This document shows, in pieces, positions 44,602 to 53,577 of a stretch of DNA of 64,000 bases. Below the pieces are notes generated by a model that worked only from the letters and a program-made list of their open reading frames with translations, was not told the DNA's origin and ran no database searches. A program made the translations under genes and the position numbers. The DNA lies in contig NZ_JAIWOT010000001.1 in the NCBI RefSeq assembly GCF_021295335.1, forward strand, positions 2,265,001 through 2,329,000. Reading direction: 5' to 3'. Each line of letters begins with the position of its first letter. Positions within the stretch are counted from its first letter, which is position 1. This DNA is from Komagataeibacter sp. FNDCF1. GTDB lineage: Bacteria > Pseudomonadota > Alphaproteobacteria > Acetobacterales > Acetobacteraceae.

Positions 44602-46755
44602 ATGATAAGACGCCGACGGTTCATGGAACTTCTTTCCGGCACCTGCCTGGGGCTGGAACTGGTCACGACCAACTGCTCTGCAACATTCGCGGCACCATCG
44701 CCCGATACATCAGGGGTCCATGTAACCGAAAACATATGGATTCCCATGCCCGATGGCAGACGACTGGCCGCAAGGCTGTTCCTGCCACCAGGCCAGCAGG
44801 CGACCCCTACGGGGGTCGTCATCGAATATCTCCCCTATCGCAAGCGCGATGCCTACCGGTACCGTGATGATATTGCCGGACCGGGACTGGCCAGCCGCGG
44901 CATCGGGCTGATCCGCATAGATATCCGCGGCACCGGTGATTCCGAAGGCATCATTGATGACGAATACAACCCGCCCGAACAGGATGACCTGCGCCACGTG
45001 ATCGACTGGCTTGTGGCGCAGCCATGGTGCAACGGCCATGTCGGCATGCGGGGCATTTCCTACGGGTCCTTCAACGGCCTGCAGGCGGCTGAAAAGGGCT
45101 ATCCCGCGCTGAAGGCCATCGTATCCGCCTGCGGGACGGAACAGCGCTATCTGGACGACATCCACTATCGTGGCGGATGCATGGTCCAGAGCCAGCTGGA
45201 CTGGGGCATGGAATGGCAGGTCATCATGCGCGCGGCCCCCGATCCCGAGATTGTGGGGGCCGGGCAATGGCGCGCGTTGTGGCAGGAACGACTGGATGCG
45301 GTGGCACCTGTCGGCCTGTCGTGGATGGCGCACCAGCGCAAGGACCAGAAATGGACCTATGGCTCCATCCAGGATTACAGCGCGATCCGGTGCGCCATCT
45401 TCCATGTTGGCGGCATGCTGGACTCGTACGTCAATTCCGGGCCGCGCCTCATGGAGCTTGCGCCCCATGTGCCGCAAAAGGCGCTGATCGGGCCATGGAC
45501 CCATAAATGGCCGGGCTACCCCGACCCGCCGGGCCATACCGGGGCACCGGCCTTTGTCGCCAACGGGATTCCCGGCCCCGGCATCGACTGGCTGCCCGTT
45601 GAAGCCCGGTGGTGGCGCCACTGGCTGATGGGGGAAGAAAACGGAATCATGGACGGCCCCGCCCTGTGGGCCTTCCGCGAAGATGCGCCACCCGGCCTGT
45701 TCTTCCCGCAGGATACGCCCGGCCAGTGGACCAGCAGCCAGACATGGCCGCCACGGCACCACAGGGCACGCGTGTTCCATTTCTCGTCCGACGGGCTGAA
45801 GCGCGAACCCCACCACGGCAGTCCGCTCGTCCTGCGCACGAATCTTACGACCGGTTTCTCGACCCCCACGACCTATATTACCGGGGACCCGGATTCATGG
45901 TGGCGCGACCAGTCCCGTGATGATGCGCAGAGCCTGGTGCTGGATACGCCGCCACTCGAGACCGCCCTTGACCTTATGGGGCAGCCTGTCTTCCGCATAA
46001 GGGTCAGTTCCAGCGAGCCCGTTGCCAAGCTGTTCGTCCGGCTGAACGAAGTCATGCCCGATGGCTCGTCCCGCCCGGTCAGCAACGCCATACTCAACCT
46101 GACCCATCGTGACAGCGACAGCGAGCCATCCCCCCTTGTTCCGGGGCAGGAATATGATGTCTGCCTGAAGGGACTGTTCGCGTGCTACCGCTTCGCACCC
46201 GGCAGCAGGCTGCGCGTGGCGCTGAGCGAAAGCTGGTGGCCGGTTACGTGGCCTTCACCCCGCATGGTAACGCTGCGGATCATGCCACGACATTCCTCGG
46301 TCGAACTGCCGCTTGCCCCGGACCGTGAAACGCCGCCCCTGCCCTTTACCGTACTGGCCGAGCGCTACGACCACCATGGCCTGCCGCCGGCCCCCTACCA
46401 TGACAGCCTGCATGACGTACGGATTTCCGGGCCGGAGGGGCAACGGACCTTCACGCTGGAATACGGCTCCCGCCAGCCACAGGTCAGGCCGGTTCCGGGC
46501 CTGACAACATTGATGGGCGACGCAACCTATGCCCGCCGTGTCATACGTGAGGACGATCCCGGCAGCGCCGTAATGGAATCCGAATGCAGCAGCATCTATG
46601 TCCACAAGGGGCAGAAAGTCATGCTGCGGGCCAATATCGTGGTCTCCTGTGATTCCACATCATTCCATGGCACCGAAAGTTTCGAGGCATGGCTGAACGG
46701 GAAACGGATCATGCAGCGGCAATGGACACGAAGCTGTCCACGTGACCTTGCATGA
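44602..46755 (+). CDS. exported CocE/NonD-family serine hydrolase
   Basis: A 717-residue paralogue of the 35604-37598 enzyme, with an added N-terminal export signal: RRRRFMELLSGTCLGLEL, which resembles a Tat signal. Catalytic Ser in RGISYGSFNG near residue 155, acid in GGMLDSYVNS, His in GPWTHKWPG; C-terminal jelly-roll domain from about 400. It is placed just after the TonB receptor and before choline sulfatase. A periplasmic esterase that frees choline or a related amine from a conjugate taken up by the receptor is a reasonable reading, but the substrate is unknown. Confidence 0.88.
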   Translation: MIRRRRFMELLSGTCLGLELVTTNCSATFAAPSPDTSGVHVTENIWIPMPDGRRLAARLFLPPGQQATPTGVVIEYLPYRKRDAYRYRDDIAGPGLASRGIGLIRIDIRGTGDSEGIIDDEYNPPEQDDLRHVIDWLVAQPWCNGHVGMRGISYGSFNGLQAAEKGYPALKAIVSACGTEQRYLDDIHYRGGCMVQSQLDWGMEWQVIMRAAPDPEIVGAGQWRALWQERLDAVAPVGLSWMAHQRKDQKWTYGSIQDYSAIRCAIFHVGGMLDSYVNSGPRLMELAPHVPQKALIGPWTHKWPGYPDPPGHTGAPAFVANGIPGPGIDWLPVEARWWRHWLMGEENGIMDGPALWAFREDAPPGLFFPQDTPGQWTSSQTWPPRHHRARVFHFSSDGLKREPHHGSPLVLRTNLTTGFSTPTTYITGDPDSWWRDQSRDDAQSLVLDTPPLETALDLMGQPVFRIRVSSSEPVAKLFVRLNEVMPDGSSRPVSNAILNLTHRDSDSEPSPLVPGQEYDVCLKGLFACYRFAPGSRLRVALSESWWPVTWPSPRMVTLRIMPRHSSVELPLAPDRETPPLPFTVLAERYDHHGLPPAPYHDSLHDVRISGPEGQRTFTLEYGSRQPQVRPVPGLTTLMGDATYARRVIREDDPGSAVMESECSSIYVHKGQKVMLRANIVVSCDSTSFHGTESFEAWLNGKRIMQRQWTRSCPRDLA

Positions 46756-46827
46756 TCCCGCGCGCATCATGACCCGCTACCGTTTAACCCGTTTTACTTA
46801 TCATTCAGTAACTGAAAAGGATTTCTC

Positions 46828-48354
46828 ATGACCGAGCAGCCTAATATCCTGATCCTCATGGCGGATCAGTTAAGGGCATCGGCTCTGCCTGCGTATGGAA
46901 ATACGGTTGCAAAAACGCCAAACCTGAACCGTCTGGCGGACCGTTCCGTCATTTTTGAAAATGCCTACTGCAATTTTCCCCTGTGCGCGCCCTCGCGCTC
47001 GGTTTTCATGTCCGGGCAGCTGGCAACGCATATCGGCGCGTTTGACAACGCAGCCGAATTCTCTTCCCAGACCCCGACCTTCGCCCATTACCTGCGCACC
47101 TTTGGGTATGAGACAATCCTGTCGGGCAAGATGCATTTCTGCGGCCCCGACCAGCTTCATGGTTTTGAAAAGCGCCTGACAACCGACATCTATCCCGCCG
47201 ATTACAACTGGACGCCGGACTGGACGCGCTTTGATGAGCGACTGGAATGGTACCACACCATGCATTCAGTCACCGAAGCTGGCAAATGTGTCCGGACGAA
47301 CCAGCTGGATTTTGACGAGGAAGTGGTCTTCAACGCCCGCCAGAAGCTGTTCGACATGGCACGCGAACCGGGACAGCGCCCGTTTGCAATGGTCGTCTCC
47401 CTGACCCATCCACACGATCCCTTCACCATTCCCGACCCGTGGTGGAGCCTGTACACCGATGAGGAAATCGATGACCCGGTCGTGCCTGAACCACCAGGTA
47501 CGGACCCGCATGCAAAACGGCTCCGTCACGTGAACGGCGCGGAACTGCTGCAACCGACACCCGCACAGGTCAAGACGGCGCGCCGGGCCTATTATGGTGC
47601 CTGTTCCTTTGTCGACCACCAGTTCGGCATCCTGCTTGATACGCTGGAGGCAACGGGCTTTGCGGAGAATACCATCGTCATTGTCATGGCCGATCATGGC
47701 GAGATGCTGGGCGAACGCGGCATGTGGTACAAGATGAGCTTCCATGAGGACGCATGCCGCATTCCGCTGCTGATCAGCGCACCCGGCCGCTTTGCCCCGC
47801 ACCGGGTGTCCGAATGTGTCTCTCTTGTTGACCTGCTGCCGACCCTGGCGTCCGTCGCATCCCCTGACTGGAAGGAACAGGCGCCCACCCGCTTCCTTGA
47901 TGGCCATTCCCTGCTGCCCCACTGCATGGGGGAAGGCGGGACCGATGGCGTGTATGGTGAATACACGGCGGAAGGCGCCGTGGCCCCCATGGTCATGATC
48001 CGGCGTGGGCAGTACAAATTCATCCACTGCCCCGCGGACCCGGACCAGCTGTATGACCTGAAGCAGGACCCCTACGAACTGAACAACCTGGCGGCACTGC
48101 CGGAACACGCCGCCCTGACGGAGCAGTTCCGTGCGGAGGTCGCGCGCGAGTGGGATATTCCCGCGCTTCATGAAGCGGTACTGGCCAGCCAGGAACGACG
48201 GAGCTTCGTGGCAAGGGCGCTGGCAAAGGGCCAGCAGTCACCATGGGACCACCAGCCCGACCGTGATGCATCGTCGATGTATATCCGCAGCCACATGGAC
48301 CTCGAGGTTCTGGAAAAACGCGCGCGCTTCCCCACGGTCGCCCATCACGAATGA
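46828..48354 (+). CDS. betC: choline-sulfatase
   Basis: A 508-residue type I sulfatase that hydrolyses choline-O-sulfate to choline and sulfate in the cytoplasm. The formylglycine site is Cys53 in LCAPSRSVFMSG, close to Cys54 of the Sinorhizobium enzyme. Metal residues appear in ILILMADQLR and VMADHGEMLGERGMWYKMSFHEDACR. Other BetC traits are SGKMHFCGPDQLHGFEKRL and the C-terminal oligomerisation tail. It stands 72 bp after the hydrolase and is followed by a terminator, so it may be last in an operon starting at the TonB receptor. Confidence 0.95.
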   Translation: MTEQPNILILMADQLRASALPAYGNTVAKTPNLNRLADRSVIFENAYCNFPLCAPSRSVFMSGQLATHIGAFDNAAEFSSQTPTFAHYLRTFGYETILSGKMHFCGPDQLHGFEKRLTTDIYPADYNWTPDWTRFDERLEWYHTMHSVTEAGKCVRTNQLDFDEEVVFNARQKLFDMAREPGQRPFAMVVSLTHPHDPFTIPDPWWSLYTDEEIDDPVVPEPPGTDPHAKRLRHVNGAELLQPTPAQVKTARRAYYGACSFVDHQFGILLDTLEATGFAENTIVIVMADHGEMLGERGMWYKMSFHEDACRIPLLISAPGRFAPHRVSECVSLVDLLPTLASVASPDWKEQAPTRFLDGHSLLPHCMGEGGTDGVYGEYTAEGAVAPMVMIRRGQYKFIHCPADPDQLYDLKQDPYELNNLAALPEHAALTEQFRAEVAREWDIPALHEAVLASQERRSFVARALAKGQQSPWDHQPDRDASSMYIRSHMDLEVLEKRARFPTVAHHE

Positions 48355-48393
48355 TGCCCTGATCGGCCATGCCGTAACCTGAAGCCGGTTTTC

Positions 48394-48445
48394 ATCCCAT
48401 TCGTGGGGGCTGCAAGGCCACCATGGATGGGATTTCGTTTTTTTG
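48394..48445 (+). terminator. rho-independent terminator after betC
   Basis: ATCCCATTCGTGGGGG (48394-48409) pairs with CCACCATGGATGGGAT (48418-48433), with two mismatches or wobbles, over a short loop. A T-rich run (TTTCGTTTTTTT, 48433-48444) follows. Placed about 40 bp after the betC stop codon, it separates betC from choXWV. Confidence 0.7.
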
Positions 48446-48499
48446 TTGAAACCATTTATCTGACACAAAATCATTCCTGAGCATTTGTTTACATCCGAC

Positions 48500-48514
48500 A
48501 TCATGCTGCATGAT
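48500..48514. promoter_or_regulatory. palindromic candidate operator upstream of choX
   Basis: ATCATG-CTG-CATGAT is a perfect dyad about 148 bp upstream of the choX start, within AT-rich sequence that should contain the choXWV promoter. It differs from the TTGAACG-type BetI sites. A different regulator, or chance, is possible. Confidence 0.35.
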
Positions 48515-48661
48515 AAAGTCATGCACTTCCGAAATTCAGTCACAAATTCAGCAATTTAAATTATCTCCCGAACCGGGCCTGTTTGGCCTTGCGCTCCTGT
48601 AAGTTTCTTATGCAGAATAAATTTCCGCCCGGTTTTTCCAGTAAAGGATACGCCGTCTGTC

Positions 48662-49591
48662 ATGCGCCGCCTTTTTCTTGTACTGTTTCTTGCGCTCGGA
48701 TTACCTTCCGCCGCACGGGCTGCTGACCCGGCGGCCTGCCACACGGTCCGGCTGGCCGATGTGGGATGGACCGATGCCTCTGCCGTGACAGCCGTGGCGG
48801 CGGAGATGTTCGATGCACTGGGATATGCCACCACAACCCCCATGGTCACGCTGAGTGTCGCCTATCTCAGCATGAAATCCGGACAGATCGACGCCTTCCT
48901 GAGCAACTGGAACCCCACGGGTGTTACAGCCATCGCCCCCTACCTGAAGGATGGCAGCGTAAAGCAGATTGCGGTCAACCTGAGCGGTGGCCATTTCACC
49001 CTTGGCGTGCCGGACTATGTCGCAGCACAGGGCCTGCGCGACTTCAAGGACATCGAGGCATGGGGGCCGAAGCTCCATCGTGTCATCTACGGCCTTGAAT
49101 CCGGAAATGACGGTAACGCCATGATCCTGAAGATGATCAAGAACAACGATTTCGGGCTGCAGCACTTCCGTCTGGTCGAAAGCAGCGAACAGGGCATGCT
49201 CAGCCAGGTGTCACGCTCGATCGACAGCCATCGCCCGATCGTGTTCCTGGCGTGGGAACCCCACCCGATGAACATAGACTACAGGATTACCTACCTGACC
49301 GGTGGGGAACGTATTTTCGGGGCCGGGGCGTATGTCGATACCGTCACCCGCGCCAGTTATGAAACCGCATGCCCGAATGCCTACCGCTTCCTCAGCCAGA
49401 TCCGGTTCTCGGTCCAGGACGAGAACATCCTGATGAAGGCGGTACAGGACGACCACATCCCGCCACGCAGGGAAGCACGGGACTGGTTGCGCACCCATCC
49501 CGACGTTTTCGGGCCCTGGCTGAAAGATGTCACGACGTTTGACGGACAGCCGCCACTGGACGCCGTGCGCAACCATCTGGGCATTCATTAA
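48662..49591 (+). CDS. choX: choline-binding periplasmic protein of the ChoXWV ABC importer
   Basis: A 309-residue OpuAC-type solute-binding protein with a Sec signal (residues 1-20, ARAA). The choline-cage residues of Sinorhizobium ChoX are all recognisable: DVGWTD (Trp36, Asp38), LSNWNPTG, GVPDYVA and FLAWEPHPMN, together forming the aromatic box for the trimethylammonium group. It delivers choline to ChoW and ChoV. First gene of choXWV, 16 bp before choW. Confidence 0.93.
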   Translation: MRRLFLVLFLALGLPSAARAADPAACHTVRLADVGWTDASAVTAVAAEMFDALGYATTTPMVTLSVAYLSMKSGQIDAFLSNWNPTGVTAIAPYLKDGSVKQIAVNLSGGHFTLGVPDYVAAQGLRDFKDIEAWGPKLHRVIYGLESGNDGNAMILKMIKNNDFGLQHFRLVESSEQGMLSQVSRSIDSHRPIVFLAWEPHPMNIDYRITYLTGGERIFGAGAYVDTVTRASYETACPNAYRFLSQIRFSVQDENILMKAVQDDHIPPRREARDWLRTHPDVFGPWLKDVTTFDGQPPLDAVRNHLGIH

Positions 49592-49607
49592 GGACAGACC
49601 CGTCATC

Positions 49608-50456
49608 ATGAAAAATCTGGAACTCTGGATTACATCGCACAAGCTACCGGTTGGCGCGGTCATGGCGCATCTTGTCGATTTTGTACGCAAGCATGGCATG
49701 TTCTTCTTCAACTCGGTCAGTGATGTCATCGGGTATTTCGCCGATGGCCTGACGGACCTGCTGCTCAGCATTCCGCCGCTGCTCATGCTTGTGCTCTTTA
49801 CCGGGGGTGCCTATCTGGCACGCCGCTCGATCGGACTTGCAACCCTGGTCGGGCTGGGGCTGCTTTTCATCATTAACCAGGGGTACTGGCAGGAAACGAT
49901 GGGCACCCTGTCCCTCGTGCTGTTCTCCACCCTGATCTGCCTGCTTATCGGGGTGCCGCTGGGCATTGCCGCGGCCCACCGCCCATGGCTTGCGCGCCTG
50001 CTCCATCCCGCACTTGATCTCATGCAGACGCTGCCCACCTTCGTGTACCTCATTCCGACCCTGATCCTGTTCGGCCTCGGTACGGTTCCGGGCATGATTT
50101 CCACCATTGTCTTCGCCATTCCCGCACCGATCAGGATGACGGAAATGGGAATCGCATCCGTGCCGCGCGCCCTGCTTGAAGCGGGAGAATCCTTTGGCAC
50201 CACCCCCCGGCAGCTATTGTGGAAGATCGAGATTCCATCCGCCCTGCCCATGATCCGCGCGGGCCTGACGCAATGCATCATGCTCAGCCTGTCCATGGTG
50301 GTGATCGCGGCACTGGTTGGCGCGGGTGGACTGGGCGTTCCCGTCGTGCGCGCGCTCAACACCGTGCAGGTTGATACAGGATTTGAATCCGGATTCGCGA
50401 TTGTTCTGCTCGCCATCATTCTGGACCGGCTGTGCCGTGCAAAAGGAACTTCTTGA
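49608..50456 (+). CDS. choW: choline ABC transporter permease
   Basis: A 282-residue inner-membrane permease with about 6-7 helices and the BPD_transp_1 region; the EAA-type loop appears as ALLEAGESFGTTPRQLLWKIEIPSALPMI. It resembles ProW/OpuAB proteins for quaternary amines. ATG at 49608 (MKNLELW) was chosen over an earlier one inside choX. Its TGA overlaps the choV ATG by one base. Confidence 0.92.
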   Translation: MKNLELWITSHKLPVGAVMAHLVDFVRKHGMFFFNSVSDVIGYFADGLTDLLLSIPPLLMLVLFTGGAYLARRSIGLATLVGLGLLFIINQGYWQETMGTLSLVLFSTLICLLIGVPLGIAAAHRPWLARLLHPALDLMQTLPTFVYLIPTLILFGLGTVPGMISTIVFAIPAPIRMTEMGIASVPRALLEAGESFGTTPRQLLWKIEIPSALPMIRAGLTQCIMLSLSMVVIAALVGAGGLGVPVVRALNTVQVDTGFESGFAIVLLAIILDRLCRAKGTS

Positions 50457-51655
50457 TGACTACGGCACTTGCCTTCAGCCATGTCGACATTCTCTTCCAT
50501 CGTCAGAAAAACAAGGCTGCCCTTGCCCGTGCGCTGACCCTGCTGGACCAGGGCCGCACGCGTGAGGAAATTGCCCGTGAAACCCAGGTCACGGTGGGTG
50601 TGGCGGATGCGAACCTGAGCGTCGAACGCGGCGAGATCAGTATCCTGATGGGGCTTTCGGGCTCGGGAAAATCCACGCTGCTGCGTGCCGCAAACGGGCT
50701 GAACAAGACGGTGCGGGGCGAAGTACAGATTGGCAACGGGGTCGCATATGTCGATCTTGCGAACTGCGATGACGAGACACTGCGCGACATCCGCAAGACG
50801 CGCATTGCCATGGTGTTCCAGAATTTCGGCCTGCTGCCGTGGCGTACGGTACGCGACAATGTGGGGCTGGGCCTGGAACTGCGCGGTGTTGTTCCATCGA
50901 TCCGGCAGAAGATGGTTGATGAAAAGCTGGAACTGGTCGGCCTGTCACGCTGGGCGGATGCGCGCATAAGCGAACTGTCGGGTGGCATGCAGCAGCGTGT
51001 GGGGCTTGCGCGCGCCTTTGCCACCGATGCCGACATCCTGCTGATGGACGAACCCTTTTCCGCACTGGACCCGCTTATCCGGCGCAAGCTGCAGGATGAA
51101 CTGCTCAATATCCAGCAACAGCTCAAGAAAACGATCATCTTCGTCAGCCACGATATTGATGAAGCCCTGAAGATCGGCAACCAGATCACGATCATGCGCG
51201 AAGGCCGCATCGTGCAGACCGGCACGCCCGATGATATCCTCTTCCGTCCCGTCAATGACTATGTGCGGGAATTCATACAGCACATGAATCCCCTGCCGGT
51301 CATGAACGCCCGGTCCGTCATGCGCAGGCTGTCCGACCTGACCGAGGGGGAAGACGGCTTTGTCCTGCTTGACAGGGCAGGCTTCTACCGGTTCGACTAC
51401 GTATCGGGGCAGTTGCGGAGCATGGATGGCACATTGCTCGAACTCCAGCAGCACATGGCGGTGCCCGACACACAGGAATGCACGATCCGGCCCGGCGTCA
51501 CGCAGTGCGTTCCCACCGGCACGTCGCTGCACACCGTGGCCATCCTGCAGCAGCGCAGCGACATGCCGGTGCTGATTCATGACGGGGGTGAAATCATCGG
51601 CCTGTGTGACAGTAGCGACATCATCAACGGGATGACCGGCATACTCAAGGGCTAG
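50456..51655 (+). CDS. choV: choline ABC transporter ATP-binding protein
   Basis: A 399-residue ATPase of the quaternary amine transporter group. An N-terminal extension (HRQKNKAALARALTLLDQG) typical of ChoV/ProV is followed by Walker A GLSGSGKST, Q-loop FQNFGLLPW, signature ELSGGMQQRVGLARAF and Walker B ILLMDEPFSALDP. A C-terminal CBS-like regulatory part starts at about 300. The start overlaps the choW stop (TGATG), with AAAGGAACT as ribosome-binding site. It couples ATP hydrolysis to choline import. Confidence 0.94.
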   Translation: MTTALAFSHVDILFHRQKNKAALARALTLLDQGRTREEIARETQVTVGVADANLSVERGEISILMGLSGSGKSTLLRAANGLNKTVRGEVQIGNGVAYVDLANCDDETLRDIRKTRIAMVFQNFGLLPWRTVRDNVGLGLELRGVVPSIRQKMVDEKLELVGLSRWADARISELSGGMQQRVGLARAFATDADILLMDEPFSALDPLIRRKLQDELLNIQQQLKKTIIFVSHDIDEALKIGNQITIMREGRIVQTGTPDDILFRPVNDYVREFIQHMNPLPVMNARSVMRRLSDLTEGEDGFVLLDRAGFYRFDYVSGQLRSMDGTLLELQQHMAVPDTQECTIRPGVTQCVPTGTSLHTVAILQQRSDMPVLIHDGGEIIGLCDSSDIINGMTGILKG

Positions 51656-52033
51656 TATCAGGACAGAAACGACCGGATCGGGGCAATCATGCCGGAGCGT
51701 TCCATCACGGCCTGTCGTAATTTGAAAACATGATGACGCCATTTTCAATTCCACTGTCAAATCCTGCGGGCCCTAATATATGATCCTGGCGTGGCCCGGC
51801 CTGGTTGCATCCGCCTGCTGCCCGTATTATTTGGCTCTCTTGCCTTTTCCGGAGTTTCATCATGTTGGGTATCCTTGACCGGGCTGTCTCCCGGCCACTT
51901 TTCCATACAATGGATGTGGTCGGGGCCATCAGGCGCATCGGGATGGTGCACGCGCCTGCCCATCCCTCCCCGACAAGGATGACATGACGGCATCCGGCCA
52001 TAATTTTCTTCATCACGCGTTTTATGGAATGCA
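51656..52033. other. spacer after choXWV, no gene seen
   Basis: About 380 bp with only short unrecognised frames. It must hold the promoter of the acetyltransferase gene; no clear terminator hairpin with a T-run was found. Confidence 0.45.
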
Positions 52034-52669
52034 ATGTCCTTAACTGTTGAGACCATGACAGGGGCAGGGATCGCCAGCGTCATACCGGCCCTGGCGCGAC
52101 TGCGTATTACGGTATTCCGTGAATGGCCCTACCTCTATGCCGGCGATGACCCGGTTTATGAGGAAGCCTACCTGGCCCCCTATGTAAACAGCCCTGGCAC
52201 CGCCATCATCATTGCCCGGCATGGCACCGAGATCGTGGGGGCGTCGACCTGCCTGCCCCTGAAGGACGAGGCACCGGCCATACAGGCGCCCTTTGCCCGG
52301 CGCGGCCTGGCGCTGGAGCCGTTCTTCTATTTTGGTGAATCCGTGGTACTGCCGCAATGGCGGGGGCATGGGCTGGGCAAGCGCTTCTTCATGGAACGCG
52401 AAAAGCAGGCGCGGCGCATGGGCGCAGGGTTTGCCGTCTTCTGCGCGGTCAGGCGTGCGCCGGACCATCCCCAGCGGCCTGCCAATGCCCCGTCCCTGCA
52501 TGAATTCTGGCGCAGGCGTGGCTTTGTTCCGCTGCCTGCCGTGTCATGCTCCTTTACATGGCGTGAACCGGGCAGCCCGGAAGAACGCGACCATGATCTG
52601 GATTTCTGGATCAAACCCCTTGATGGCCCGGACATTCCCCCGGCACTGCTTGAAAGAATTCCGGCATGA
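52034..52669 (+). CDS. GNAT-family N-acetyltransferase
   Basis: A 211-residue acetyltransferase. The acetyl-CoA loop is WRGHGLGKRFF near residues 113-123, preceded by the beta strand FFYFGESVVLPQ. The N-terminus begins VIPALARLRITVFREWPYLYAGD, typical of a distinct GNAT group found with a nitrilase-family partner. Its TGA overlaps the start of the next gene by four bases (ATGA), so the two are translationally coupled. Substrate unknown; it may acylate a small amine or amino acid that the partner amidase deals with. Confidence 0.85.
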   Translation: MSLTVETMTGAGIASVIPALARLRITVFREWPYLYAGDDPVYEEAYLAPYVNSPGTAIIIARHGTEIVGASTCLPLKDEAPAIQAPFARRGLALEPFFYFGESVVLPQWRGHGLGKRFFMEREKQARRMGAGFAVFCAVRRAPDHPQRPANAPSLHEFWRRRGFVPLPAVSCSFTWREPGSPEERDHDLDFWIKPLDGPDIPPALLERIPA

Positions 52670-53547
52670 GTGTTTCCTTACGCCTTGGCACCCATTCATG
52701 GCAGGTTGAACAGTGCAACACGCTGGATGACTACGCGGCCCATCTGGACCGGGTTACGGCGGAAGGCGCGCGCAAGGCCGACCTGCTCGTGCTGCCGGAA
52801 TACAGCTGCATGGAGGTGGCGGCGGCCTTCGCCACGGCGCAGTCCGACGCCATGAGCGAACTGCACGCGGTATGCGAGCACGCCAGCGAAATCCTGCACA
52901 TCATGTGCAGTGCCGCGCGCAGGCATGATGTGTGGCTGATGCCCGGCACGCTGCCGTGGGCGGATTCCACCGGGCGCATCCGCAACCGCGCGCCGCTGAT
53001 CGCGCCCGATGGGCGGCATGCCTTTCAGGACAAGCATGTCATGACCCGCTTCGAGACGGAAAGCTGGGATGTGAAAAGCGGCAATCCACCGGGCTTTTTT
53101 GAAACCCCATGGGGCCGGATCGGGACCAGCATATGCTATGATTCCGAATTCCCCGCCCTTGCGCGCAGCCAGATCGAGGCAGGGGTATGGCTTCTGCTGG
53201 TCCCGACCTGCACGGACACGATGCACGGTTTCAACCGGGTCCGCATTTCCGCACGCGCCCGCGCGCTGGAAAACCAGTGCTTTGTTGCGGTCTCCCCCAC
53301 CGTCGGGGCCGCGCCATGGCTTGCCACCCTTGATGAAAACAGGGGCACGGCCGGAATTTACGGCCCGATGGACCGCGGCTTCCCCGATGACGGGATCATC
53401 GCGGAAGGTGGAAAGGATGTTGCCGACTGGGCATTTGCCACCCTTTCCCCCGATGCGCTTGAACAGGTCCGCACCAATGGCGCCGTGAAGAACTGCCATG
53501 ACTGGCCACAATCCGTGCCAGAGGCGACTGCCCTTTCCTTTTCGTGA
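52666..53547 (+). CDS. carbon-nitrogen hydrolase (nitrilase superfamily amidase)
   Basis: A 293-residue enzyme with the Glu-Lys-Cys triad: Glu in LVLPEYSCME near 45, Lys in FQDKHVMTRFE near 125, and Cys in IGTSICYDSEFPAL near 158. It should hydrolyse an amide or N-carbamoyl bond of a small molecule in the cytoplasm. It is coupled to the GNAT gene upstream and followed by a SnoaL-like protein 30 bp downstream. The three together look like one small pathway of unknown substrate. Confidence 0.88.
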   Translation: MSVSLRLGTHSWQVEQCNTLDDYAAHLDRVTAEGARKADLLVLPEYSCMEVAAAFATAQSDAMSELHAVCEHASEILHIMCSAARRHDVWLMPGTLPWADSTGRIRNRAPLIAPDGRHAFQDKHVMTRFETESWDVKSGNPPGFFETPWGRIGTSICYDSEFPALARSQIEAGVWLLLVPTCTDTMHGFNRVRISARARALENQCFVAVSPTVGAAPWLATLDENRGTAGIYGPMDRGFPDDGIIAEGGKDVADWAFATLSPDALEQVRTNGAVKNCHDWPQSVPEATALSFS

Positions 53548-53577
53548 ATATTTTCCCTTTATTTAGGAGACAGCAGA

